Shown here in pieces: positions 41,619 to 49,628 of a stretch of 64,000 nucleotides of DNA. The notes under the pieces were generated by a model. That model ran no database searches, was not told the origin of the DNA, and was given only the letters and a program-made list of their open reading frames with translations. Position 1 is the stretch's first letter. Every line of letters starts with the position of its first letter. The translations under genes and the position numbers were made by a program. Source of the stretch: an uncultured Bacteroidales bacterium (lineage in GTDB: Bacteria > Bacteroidota > Bacteroidia > Bacteroidales > WCHB1-69); contig OMYJ01000002.1 in NCBI GenBank assembly GCA_900315245.1, positions 183,864-247,863 on the forward strand, written 5' to 3'.

Positions 41619-42353
41619 ATGAAAAAGGCAATTGTTTATTGTATCGCATTGATTACCATTGTTTTTACATCATGCTCATCGCCCAAGAAGGTGAAAACGG
41701 AAGAAGCATCCGCGACCACCGGGGCCACGGAAAAGACAACCAAAACCAACAATACGCAAGAAATGACGAAAGTTTTATTGAAAACCACATTAGGCGACAT
41801 CACCATCGCCTTGTACAACGACACGCCGGCACACAGAGACAATTTCCACAAATTAGTGAACGACAAATTCTATGATGGTGTGCTTTTCCACCGCATCATC
41901 AAAGGGTTCATGATCCAAGGTGGTGATCCCGACTCTAAAACAGCGAAAGCCGGCCAACGGCTCGGCTCCGGCGATGTGGGCTACACCATCCCGGCCGAAT
42001 TTGTGCCAGCCCATTTCCATAAGCGCGGTGCCGTTTGCGCTGCCCGCATGGGTGACAACGTGAACCCGCAGAAAGCCTCCTCCGGCTGCCAGTTCTATAT
42101 CGTGGATGGCACAGTGTATGACAACGACAAACTCAACATGATAGCACAACGTACCGGCAAGACTTTCACTCCCGAACAGATCCAGGCTTACACCACCGTC
42201 GGTGGCGCCCCATTCCTTGACGGCGACTACACCGTGTTCGGCGAAGTCATCAAAGGCATGGAAGTGGTCGATAAAATCGCTGCACAGCAGAAAGACGGTG
42301 CTGACAGACCCTTGGAGGACATCAAGATCATCAGCGCGACGATGCTGCGATAA
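41619..42353 (+). CDS. Cyclophilin-type peptidyl-prolyl isomerase, lipoprotein
   Basis: 244 residues. The N-terminus KKAIVYCIALITIVFTSCSS is a lipobox, followed by a Thr-rich linker. The cyclophilin fold shows VLLKTTLGDITIALYNDTPA, NFHKLVNDKFYDGVLFHRII with the catalytic arginine of the FHR motif, KGFMIQGGDPDSK and ASSGCQFYIVDGTVYD. It catalyses cis-trans isomerisation of proline bonds in envelope proteins. An insert between the QFYIV segment and the final FLDGDYTVFGEVIKGMEVVD is usual for Bacteroidota members. Single gene with its own promoter. Confidence 0.92.
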   Translation: MKKAIVYCIALITIVFTSCSSPKKVKTEEASATTGATEKTTKTNNTQEMTKVLLKTTLGDITIALYNDTPAHRDNFHKLVNDKFYDGVLFHRIIKGFMIQGGDPDSKTAKAGQRLGSGDVGYTIPAEFVPAHFHKRGAVCAARMGDNVNPQKASSGCQFYIVDGTVYDNDKLNMIAQRTGKTFTPEQIQAYTTVGGAPFLDGDYTVFGEVIKGMEVVDKIAAQQKDGADRPLEDIKIISATMLR

Positions 42354-42359
42354 GGACGA

Positions 42360-42508
42360 AGAGACGATGAATAATTATGATAATTAGAGGATGAGATAAT
42401 GAGATAATGAGATAATAGGATGATAAGATGAAAGTTTTTTGAAATACCCCAAATTCTCTAATCATCTTATCCTCCTATCCTCTCAAATCACCAATCACTA
42501 ATCACAAT
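42360..42508. repeat. Word repeats (gatgagataatgagataat and relatives)
   Basis: Tandem gatgagataatgagataatgaga variants at 42390-42430, then ctaatcatcttatcctcctatcctctc (the complement style) and caatcactaatcac at 42490-42505. They fill the whole gap between the cyclophilin gene and pheS. Confidence 0.7.
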
Positions 42509-42511
42509 AAA

Positions 42512-43537
42512 ATGAAAAGTATCGACGAAATAAGAGCGGAAATAGCAAATTTCAAAATTGAAAACGCGGAGAGTCTGGAGCAGTTCCGGATTCAGTTTTT
42601 AAGCAAGAAGAGTGAGATTCAGGGGCTGTTTGGCGAGCTCAAAAACATGGCGCAGGAGAACCGCAAGGAGTTCGGCCAGTTGGTGAACGACCTCCGCGAC
42701 ATGGCCCAGAACCACTACAACGAATTCAAGTCCAAGCTGGAGGCCGCCGCCGACAAGAAGTCGAATCTGATTCCTGACATCACCCGTCCGGCAGCCCGTC
42801 AGAGCGTCGGCTCAATGCATCCTATCTCCATCATGATGAGCGAGGTGCGCCGCATTTTCGAGGACATCGGTTTTTCCGCCGTGGAAGGTCCCGACATTGA
42901 GGACGACTGGCATGTGTTCACCGCCCTCAATTTCGCGGAAGAGCATCCCGCCCGTGACATGCAGGACACCTTCTTCATCGAGCTGCACCCCGATGTGCTG
43001 TTGCGCACGCACACCTCATCGCTGCAAGTGCGCACCATGGAGAAGCAGCAACCGCCCATCCGCGTGATCTGCCCCGGCCGCGTGTTCCGCAACGAAGCCA
43101 TCACCTCCCGCGCACACTGCATCTTCCATCAAGTGGAAGGTCTGTATGTAGCTGAAAACGTGTCTTTTGCCGACATGAAACAAACTCTGCTCTACTTCGC
43201 GCAACGTATGTTCGGTGATGAGGTGCGCATCCGTCTGCGCCCCTCTTACTTCCCGTTCACGGAGCCGTCCGCAGAGATGGACGTTTCCTGCAATATCTGC
43301 GGCGGTGCAGGCTGCAACCTCTGCAAGCACACCGGATGGGTCGAGATTCTCGGCTGCGGCATGGTGGACCCCAACGTATTGGAAAACTGCGGTATCGACA
43401 GCACCAAATACAGCGGCTTCGCCTTCGGCCTCGGCATCGAACGTATGACTATGCTCAAATACCGCACCAATGACATCCGTCTCTACTTCGAAAACGATGT
43501 CCGTTTCCTGCAACAATTCAAAGCCGCTACGAAATAA
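42512..43537 (+). CDS. pheS: Phenylalanyl-tRNA synthetase alpha subunit
   Basis: 341 residues, normal length. N-terminal coiled coil (IENAESLEQFRIQFLSKKSE), then the class II core: HPISIMMSEVRRIFEDIGFS, GPDIEDDWHVFTALNFAEEH, motif 2 VICPGRVFRNEAITSRAHCI, FHQVEGLYVAE, RPSYFPFTEPSAEMDVSCNI and motif 3 FAFGLGIERMTMLKYRTNDI. The insert CNICGGAGCNLCKHTGW carries a four-cysteine zinc-like knuckle seen in this branch. It forms the alpha2beta2 enzyme that charges tRNA-Phe; pheT is not adjacent, as is common in Bacteroidota. No promoter element of the strict type was found in the repeat-filled upstream gap. Confidence 0.97.
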   Translation: MKSIDEIRAEIANFKIENAESLEQFRIQFLSKKSEIQGLFGELKNMAQENRKEFGQLVNDLRDMAQNHYNEFKSKLEAAADKKSNLIPDITRPAARQSVGSMHPISIMMSEVRRIFEDIGFSAVEGPDIEDDWHVFTALNFAEEHPARDMQDTFFIELHPDVLLRTHTSSLQVRTMEKQQPPIRVICPGRVFRNEAITSRAHCIFHQVEGLYVAENVSFADMKQTLLYFAQRMFGDEVRIRLRPSYFPFTEPSAEMDVSCNICGGAGCNLCKHTGWVEILGCGMVDPNVLENCGIDSTKYSGFAFGLGIERMTMLKYRTNDIRLYFENDVRFLQQFKAATK

Positions 43538-43567
43538 TGCATATCTAAGATACAAACACCAAAAAAT

Positions 43568-46500
43568 ATGACCAAAACGCAAAAAAGAATCAACAACCTG
43601 ATTGGCTTGATCATCGGTATAGTGGCATCTGCCGTCTATATCATGACTGCCGAGCCTACCGTATCATGGTGGGATTGCGGTGAATACATCGCCACAACCT
43701 CCAAAATGCTCATCGGTCACCCGCCTGGAGCACCCACATTCCAGATTCTCGGACGTATTGCCACCTTATTTGCCGGCGGCGACGTCACCAAGATGGCATT
43801 CTGCATCAACTGTATGTCGGCTGTATGTAGCGGCATGACCATCATGTTGCTCTATTTCAGCATCGTGCGTCTTGCGCGTAAACTCGTGGCCAAATGGGGC
43901 GAAATGAACACTCCGCGCTTTATCGCAGTGCTTGGAACCGCCCTTGTCGGAGCATTAACTTACACATTTTCAGATACTTTTTGGTTCTCTGCAGTAGAAG
44001 GTGAAGTCTATGCAATGTCCTCTTTCTTCACCGCACTGGTTTTCTGGTGCATTTTAAAATGGGATGAGGAATATGAGAATCCGAAATCCAATGTGAACCC
44101 CAACCGTTGGATAGTATTAATCGCCTATTTGGTGGGCCTTTCCATCGGTGTCCACTTGCTGAACTTGCTTACACTTCCGGCCATCGGGTTGATTATCTAT
44201 TACAGACTTAACCCGAAAGCCACCAGTATGGGCGCCGTGCTCGCTTTCGCCATCATCGCATTCGCATTCGGCATCTTCTGTTCGCCGATATGGATGATTC
44301 TGATTTGGCTCTTCGTGACCACTCCGCTGCTCATCCTCTGCGGCAAGAAAGGGGCTCTTACATCGAAAGCCGAATGGGGCGTCACCCTCTCGCTGATCAT
44401 TTCGGTCGCATTGTTAGGCTTCATTCTTTGGGGCATTGTCCCTCAAGTGGTTAACCTCGCCGGCAAATTCGACCTCCTCTTCGTCAACTCTTTCCACTTG
44501 CCCTTCAACTCCGGCGTGATTTTCTTCTTCCTGCTCATCGCCGCCATTATCGGTTGGGGTATCTGGTTCGGCCATAAACGGAACAAGCCTGTTTTGACCA
44601 TCAGTGCATTTTCCTTGATGATGCTCATTATCGGCTACTCGACATTTATGACGCTGGTGATCCGCTCCAATGCCAATCCGACCATTGACGAAAACAGCCC
44701 AGAAGACGCCGTCGCACTCCTCTCCTACCTCAACCGCGAGCAATATGGCTCCAATCCTCTGCTTTATGGTCAGAGTTACAACACCCGTGTGGTGGGATTC
44801 AAAGACGGCAGTCCCGTTTATCACCGTGACGAGGCGACCAAACGCTATGTGGTCACCAACCCGCGAAAAGGGGACACCCCCGAGTACGATCCCAAAGGAT
44901 GCATGTTCTTCCCGCGCATGTGGTCCTCCGAGAAACAGTCACAATACATCGACTGGCTGAACAATCGCTACAACTCCGACAGTCCCTCCGACAAGGATAA
45001 CCGTCGTCAGCTGGCACGCGGAGGCCTTCCCACCTGGCAACAGAACATTAAGTTCTTCCATACCTATCAGTTAGGCTATATGTATTGGCGTTATTTCCTG
45101 TGGAACTTTGCCGGACGGCAGAACGACCTGCAAGGTCATGGCGACTATCAGAACGGGAACTGGATTTCCGGCATCGGTGCAATCGACAACCCGATGGTCG
45201 GCAACCTGAAAGACCTTCCCTCCGCCATTGAACGCCCCGCACACAACAAATACTATCTGCTCCCGCTGATTCTGGGTCTCATCGGTTTGATTTTCCAAAC
45301 AAAAAACGACAGCAAACACTCGTTCGTGGTGTTTATGCTTTTCATCATGACAGGCCTGGCCATTGCCATATACTTGAATATGTATGCCTTCCAGCCGCGT
45401 GAACGTGACTATGCTTTCGCCGCCTCTTTCTATGCCTTTGCAATGTGGATAGGTTTCGGTGTATTAGGCATTTACCGTTTATTCGAGAAGCTGCAGAGCA
45501 AAAGCGTGCAAGCCATTGGCGCTGTACTTACCACGTTGGTTTGCGTTGGCGCCGTGCCGTGCGTGATGGCCAAGGAAAACTGGCACGACCATGACCGTTC
45601 CGACCGTTACACTGCGTTAGCCGTGGCAAAGAACTACCTTGACTCGTGCGAACCTAATGCCATCCTGTTCACCCTCGGCGACAACGACACCTTCCCGCTT
45701 TGGTACGCCCAAGAGGTGGAAGGCTATCGCACCGATGTGCGTGTCTGTAACCTTATGTTGCTGAGTACCAGCTGGTATGTTGACCAGATGAAACGTAAGG
45801 CATACGAATCCGACCCGCTGCCTATTTCCATGACTTGGGATCAATACAAGGACGGTACCCGAGATGTGCTTTACTTGGAGGCAGCAAACAACCAGTTTGT
45901 TGATTTGAAGGCTGTTATGGACTATGTCAAATCACCCTCTTTTGACAATGTACGCAGTATCTTCCTGTTGAAACAAGGCGCCGGCTACCGTAGCAACGGT
46001 CGCCCGATTCCCGCCAGTTTCTCCTTGCCGGTTGACAAGGCTAAAGTCCTGGCTACGGGTACCGTGGCCGAAAAGGATTCTGCCCTTATCGTCGATCGCA
46101 TGAGATGGAACATGAAGACCAACGGGGTGAACCCGCTCACTAAAGCGTATATCGTGATGATGGACATTCTGGCCAACAACAACTGGGAACGCCCGATTTA
46201 TTATGCTTCCACCGCCGGTTCAGAGGCCTATTTGGGCTTGGAAGATTATTTCCAGCTTGAGGGCTTCGCTTATCGTTTGGTGCCCATCAAAAACACCACT
46301 CGCTCGTATGGTGAAACGGGACGTATCAACACTGAACGGCTTTACCATAACCTGATGGAAGTGTTTGACGACCATAGCCGTTTGGACGCTGTCAAGAATC
46401 CCAACGCTTCCGGTCACACGGCTTATCCTTACGCTTGGGGTGGCTTTAACGATCCTAAACTGTATCACAGCGAGGATAACACCCGTTTGGTTCCGCTGAT

Positions 46501-47215
46501 GCGCAGACTCTATGCACGTCTTGCTGAACAACTTATAGCTGAAGGCGACAAGGACAAAGCACTCAAAGTGCTGGTGCACGGCAATGAAGTATTGCCCGAC
46601 GAAAACTTCCCGTACGTTTCTGTCATGTCTTACATTTATGGTTATACCCATGGCTGTATGACTTATATGGAGGATTTCTTCAGAATCGGTTCTGATGAAG
46701 CCAACAAGAAGGGTATGGAAATGGCCAATAAGATTTGGGATGACCAGGTGGCTCTGTTCAACTGGTACAATGGTTGTGATGAAAGAACGCTGAACTATCG
46801 CAGTAGTGACATTCACTATGATTTCCTGTTCTTATATTATATGTTGAAGAACATCAAATACCCTGATAATAGTCTTGTACAGCGTTATAAAGAGATGAAG
46901 CTTGACAATGTGGCTATGAATTATGCCCAATCTTTGCAAGGAACCATCTCTGCCCAGCTTCGTAAGGCAGAAATAGATCAGCAGGCCATTGCAGGCGCAT
47001 TCCAGGAGATGCACCAAATCCAGGAAATAGCCAATTTGATCGGCGACACACAAACTGCCCAAAAGATCCAAGACATGGCCGCTTCTCAAATCGACATGAT
47101 GAAAAGCTTCTCACCGGAAATGAGCGCTGCCTTCCGCCAGTTCTACAACAGTATGGACGCACCGGAGCAGCCCGCCGCCGAGGAGTCTGAAGAAGCAATG
47201 GCTGATAACGAATAA
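43568..47215 (+). CDS. DUF2723 multi-pass membrane protein (glycosyltransferase-like)
   Basis: 1215 residues. Starts with the family mark IMTAEPTVSWWDCGEYIATT, then SKMLIGHPPGAPTFQILGRI, with the acidic residues after helix 1 as in GT-C glycosyltransferases. About twelve transmembrane helices in residues 10-700 (for example VYAMSSFFTALVFWCILKW, LGVLGIYRLFEKL) and a large soluble C-terminal part from SDRYTALAVAKNYLDSCEPN, including LFTLGDNDTFPLWYAQEVEG. Members are thought to transfer sugars to proteins at the periplasmic side, possibly O-mannosylation-like; activity here is unproven. Thirty bases after pheS, so co-transcription is likely. It ends at a long hairpin. Confidence 0.88.
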   Translation: MTKTQKRINNLIGLIIGIVASAVYIMTAEPTVSWWDCGEYIATTSKMLIGHPPGAPTFQILGRIATLFAGGDVTKMAFCINCMSAVCSGMTIMLLYFSIVRLARKLVAKWGEMNTPRFIAVLGTALVGALTYTFSDTFWFSAVEGEVYAMSSFFTALVFWCILKWDEEYENPKSNVNPNRWIVLIAYLVGLSIGVHLLNLLTLPAIGLIIYYRLNPKATSMGAVLAFAIIAFAFGIFCSPIWMILIWLFVTTPLLILCGKKGALTSKAEWGVTLSLIISVALLGFILWGIVPQVVNLAGKFDLLFVNSFHLPFNSGVIFFFLLIAAIIGWGIWFGHKRNKPVLTISAFSLMMLIIGYSTFMTLVIRSNANPTIDENSPEDAVALLSYLNREQYGSNPLLYGQSYNTRVVGFKDGSPVYHRDEATKRYVVTNPRKGDTPEYDPKGCMFFPRMWSSEKQSQYIDWLNNRYNSDSPSDKDNRRQLARGGLPTWQQNIKFFHTYQLGYMYWRYFLWNFAGRQNDLQGHGDYQNGNWISGIGAIDNPMVGNLKDLPSAIERPAHNKYYLLPLILGLIGLIFQTKNDSKHSFVVFMLFIMTGLAIAIYLNMYAFQPRERDYAFAASFYAFAMWIGFGVLGIYRLFEKLQSKSVQAIGAVLTTLVCVGAVPCVMAKENWHDHDRSDRYTALAVAKNYLDSCEPNAILFTLGDNDTFPLWYAQEVEGYRTDVRVCNLMLLSTSWYVDQMKRKAYESDPLPISMTWDQYKDGTRDVLYLEAANNQFVDLKAVMDYVKSPSFDNVRSIFLLKQGAGYRSNGRPIPASFSLPVDKAKVLATGTVAEKDSALIVDRMRWNMKTNGVNPLTKAYIVMMDILANNNWERPIYYASTAGSEAYLGLEDYFQLEGFAYRLVPIKNTTRSYGETGRINTERLYHNLMEVFDDHSRLDAVKNPNASGHTAYPYAWGGFNDPKLYHSEDNTRLVPLMRRLYARLAEQLIAEGDKDKALKVLVHGNEVLPDENFPYVSVMSYIYGYTHGCMTYMEDFFRIGSDEANKKGMEMANKIWDDQVALFNWYNGCDERTLNYRSSDIHYDFLFLYYMLKNIKYPDNSLVQRYKEMKLDNVAMNYAQSLQGTISAQLRKAEIDQQAIAGAFQEMHQIQEIANLIGDTQTAQKIQDMAASQIDMMKSFSPEMSAAFRQFYNSMDAPEQPAAEESEEAMADNE

Positions 47216-47235
47216 CACCCATAAATTGATTTTTG

Positions 47236-47270
47236 CACATAGAGACGCGCCGTCGGCACGTCTCTATGTG
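47236..47270 (+). terminator. Hairpin CACATAGAGACG / CGTCTCTATGTG after the DUF2723 gene
   Basis: Twelve-base arms pair perfectly around a GC-rich centre CGCCGTCGGCA, followed by TTTTAAAAAA. Palindromes of this AGAGACGCGCC type recur in many genomes and here also act as a terminator. Confidence 0.7.
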
Positions 47271-47283
47271 TTTTAAAAAATGT

Positions 47284-47291
47284 TACCTTTG
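47284..47291 (+). promoter_or_regulatory. elbB -7 promoter element (TACCTTTG)
   Basis: TACCTTTGCAGCC, 30 bases before the ATG at 47322. It excludes the in-frame ATG at 47280. Confidence 0.75.
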
Positions 47292-47321
47292 CAGCCTAAA
47301 ATTCAAACAAAAAATTTTATT

Positions 47322-47969
47322 ATGAAAAAATTTGCAGTGATATTGTGCGGCTGCGGCACCTTGGACGGCAGCGAAATCCATGAATCAGTGATGACATTGC
47401 TTGCTATTGACCGCAATGGTGGTGAATATCAAATATTTGCGCCAAATGATTGGCAATACCATGTGGTGAACCACATCACAGGCCAGCCTATGGATGAGAA
47501 GCGCAACATGTTGTTGGAGGCGGCACGCATCGCCCGCGGCAACGTGAAGCCCATCGAAGATTGCCGTGTTGAGGACTTCGACGCCGTAGTGTTCCCGGGC
47601 GGAAACGGCTCGGCCAAAAACCTCTTCACTTACGCTATTGAGGGTGCGGCCTGCACCGTGCGCGAGGATGTAGCGAAGGTGATCCGTGCCTTCCACAAGG
47701 CCGGCAAACCTATTGGAGCCCTCTGCATTGCCCCTGTGATGATCGCCAAAGTACTGGGTGATGTCACCGTCACTGTCGGTAGCGACCCCGGCACTATCCG
47801 CAATGTTGAATCCTTCGGCACGAAGCACGAAATCACCATCCAGAAAGAGGTCTGCGCGGATGTTGCCAACAAAATCTTCACCACGCCCTGCTATATGCTA
47901 CCCGCCCGCATTGGTGACATTGCCGATTGCGCCGACAATCTTGTCAAGGCCATGATGGCTGTTATTTAA
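47322..47969 (+). CDS. elbB: Isoprenoid biosynthesis glyoxalase ElbB
   Basis: 215 residues from ATG at 47322 (MKKFAVILCGCGTLDGSEIH). DJ-1/PfpI superfamily, ElbB branch: CGTLDGSEIHESVMTLLAID, YQIFAPNDWQYHVVNHITGQ, PMDEKRNMLLEAARIARGNV, VVFPGGNGSAKNLFTYAIEG, and the nucleophile elbow IGALCIAPVMIAKVLGDVTV with the catalytic cysteine. Family members have glyoxalase activity in vitro. Length and motif order match ElbB closely. Single gene with its own promoter; a perfect palindrome follows at 47984. Confidence 0.92.
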   Translation: MKKFAVILCGCGTLDGSEIHESVMTLLAIDRNGGEYQIFAPNDWQYHVVNHITGQPMDEKRNMLLEAARIARGNVKPIEDCRVEDFDAVVFPGGNGSAKNLFTYAIEGAACTVREDVAKVIRAFHKAGKPIGALCIAPVMIAKVLGDVTVTVGSDPGTIRNVESFGTKHEITIQKEVCADVANKIFTTPCYMLPARIGDIADCADNLVKAMMAVI

Positions 47970-47983
47970 GGTACATACGTCAT

Positions 47984-48011
47984 GTAGGGGCGAATAATTA
48001 TTCGCCCCTAC
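47984..48011. repeat. Perfect 28-base palindrome, second copy
   Basis: Identical in all 28 bases to 9451-9478 (arms GTAGGGGCGAATAA / TTATTCGCCCCTAC). Here the pairing extends by AT/AT on the outside to 47982-48013. It sits between the elbB stop and the aroK start, where it can stop transcription. Confidence 0.9.
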
Positions 48012-48035
48012 ATTGTTTGAAATAATTGAAACTCA

Positions 48036-48533
48036 ATGAACAACATCGTCCTTGTCGGTTTTTCGGGTGCTGGGAAGAGCACCATTGGCAAAAGGCTTGC
48101 CAACAAACTGGACATGAGCTTTGTTGATCTTGACTTGTACATTGAGGAAAAATACCACACAGCGATTCCCTTGCTTTTCCAAAAGTATGGGGAATCGGTG
48201 TTTCGAACATTGGAATTCGCAGCGTTAAAAGAGGTCCTTAGTGAGGACAACACCGTCATTGCCGTGGGCGGCGGCACCCCGTGTCATGAAAAAGCCATGG
48301 ATCTCATCAACGCCCATGCTCGAAGCATATACCTGAAACTAAATGAGAACGAAATTGTTGACCATCTTCTACATTCCAAAAAGAAACGACCGCTGACCAA
48401 CCATCTGAACGAAACTGAACTCCGCGAATACGTAAAGAAGAATTTAGCCATAAGAGAACCCTTTTACCTGAAAGCTCAGGAAATCCGGACTCTCGAAGAC
48501 ATTGAAACTCAACTGCTAACTACTAACTGCTAA
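48036..48533 (+). CDS. aroK: Shikimate kinase
   Basis: 165 residues. Walker A GFSGAGKSTIGKRLANKL, shikimate-binding DLDLYIEEKY and ESVFRTLEFAALKEV (with the DxD- and R-containing motifs), the GGG loop VIAVGGGTPCHEKAMDL, and the lid region KKRPLTNHLNETEL with the arginine. It phosphorylates shikimate in the aromatic amino acid pathway. The last four bases overlap the stop of the convergent pseudouridine synthase gene. Confidence 0.95.
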   Translation: MNNIVLVGFSGAGKSTIGKRLANKLDMSFVDLDLYIEEKYHTAIPLLFQKYGESVFRTLEFAALKEVLSEDNTVIAVGGGTPCHEKAMDLINAHARSIYLKLNENEIVDHLLHSKKKRPLTNHLNETELREYVKKNLAIREPFYLKAQEIRTLEDIETQLLTTNC

Positions 48534-49558
48534 CTATTCTTATACCCTCGCCATTTTTCCACCACAGCGCTAAAATCTTCCGGCAGTTCTGACTCGAACT
48601 GAATCATCTTGCCCGTTATGGGATGCTTAAATCCCAGTGATTTAGCGTGCAACGCCTGACGCGGCATAAGGTTGAAGCAGTTGCGGATAAACTGCTGGTA
48701 TTTCGTAAACGTGGTGCCTTTGAGAATACGGTTGCCGCCGTAGGCTTCATCGTTGAAAAGCGGGTGACCAATATACTGCATGTGGACACGAATCTGGTGT
48801 GTGCGGCCCGTTTCCAACTGGCACTCAATCAGCGTCACATAACCGAAACGTTCCACCACACGCCAATGCGTGACCGCGTGTTTGCCTTGGTCGCTGCCTT
48901 CGGGAAACACGGTCATCACCATACGGTCTTTGGGGTTGCGCCCCACATTGCCTACTATAGTTCCGGAATCCTCCTCCATGTCGCCCCACACCAACGCCCA
49001 ATACTTTCGTTCCAAATCGTGGTCGAAGAAAGTCTTTGCCAAGCGCATCTGCGCCAACTCATTCTTGGTCACAGCAAGCAATCCCGAAGTGTTCTTGTCA
49101 ATACGGTGCACCAACAGCGGCTTCATCGGGGAACCGTCTTCCAACTTCTGGTCGCGCAGATAGTAGTAGAGCGCATTGACCAACGTACCGGTGTAATTGC
49201 CGTAGGCCGGATGAACCACCATTCCCGCCTCTTTGTTGACAATCAGCAAGTCATTGTCTTCATAAACGATATTCAAGGGGATATTTTCGGGCAGAATCTC
49301 TGTGTCATTGGGCGGATTGGGCATCAACACGGAAATCGTGTCTCCAGGACGCACCTTATAATTCTGCTTCACGGGTTTGCCGTTCACCAGAATACAATCC
49401 GCCTTCGCCGCTTGCTGCACTTTGTTGCGCGACGTGTTGGCAATCAGATTAAAAAGATACTTGTCAATGCGGAGCATTTCCGTCCCCGCCGTCACTTCAA
49501 ATCGAAAATGTTCGTATAATTCGTCTTTCTCCCCTGAATTCTTTTCTATATCACTCAT
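48530..49558 (-). CDS. rluD: RluA-family 23S rRNA pseudouridine synthase (RluD-like)
   Basis: 342 residues. N-terminal S4 domain (MLRIDKYLFNLIANTSRNKV, then CILVNGKPVKQNYKVRPGDT), then the RluA catalytic region: DNDLLIVNKEAGMVVHPAYG, VHRIDKNTSGLLAVTKNELA with the catalytic aspartate, VGDMEEDSG region and LIECQLETGRTHQIRVHMQY. It converts uridines of 23S rRNA helix 69 or related sites to pseudouridine. RluD rather than RluC is suggested by overall layout, not proved. Word repeats fill the region upstream of its start. Confidence 0.92.
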   Translation of the reverse strand: MSDIEKNSGEKDELYEHFRFEVTAGTEMLRIDKYLFNLIANTSRNKVQQAAKADCILVNGKPVKQNYKVRPGDTISVLMPNPPNDTEILPENIPLNIVYEDNDLLIVNKEAGMVVHPAYGNYTGTLVNALYYYLRDQKLEDGSPMKPLLVHRIDKNTSGLLAVTKNELAQMRLAKTFFDHDLERKYWALVWGDMEEDSGTIVGNVGRNPKDRMVMTVFPEGSDQGKHAVTHWRVVERFGYVTLIECQLETGRTHQIRVHMQYIGHPLFNDEAYGGNRILKGTTFTKYQQFIRNCFNLMPRQALHAKSLGFKHPITGKMIQFESELPEDFSAVVEKWRGYKNS

Positions 49559-49628
49559 AGCTTTAGCTTTTGGCCTTTAGCCTTTAGCCAATGGCCAACA
49601 GCCAATAGCTAAAAGCTAATAGCTAACC
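49559..49628. repeat. Word repeat agcttttggcctttagcc...agctaatagctaa
   Basis: Dense variants of ttagcctttagccaatggcc and caatagctaaaagctaatag between the start of the rluD-like gene and the stop of the CAP-like gene. Same word family as 2529-2598. Confidence 0.75.
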
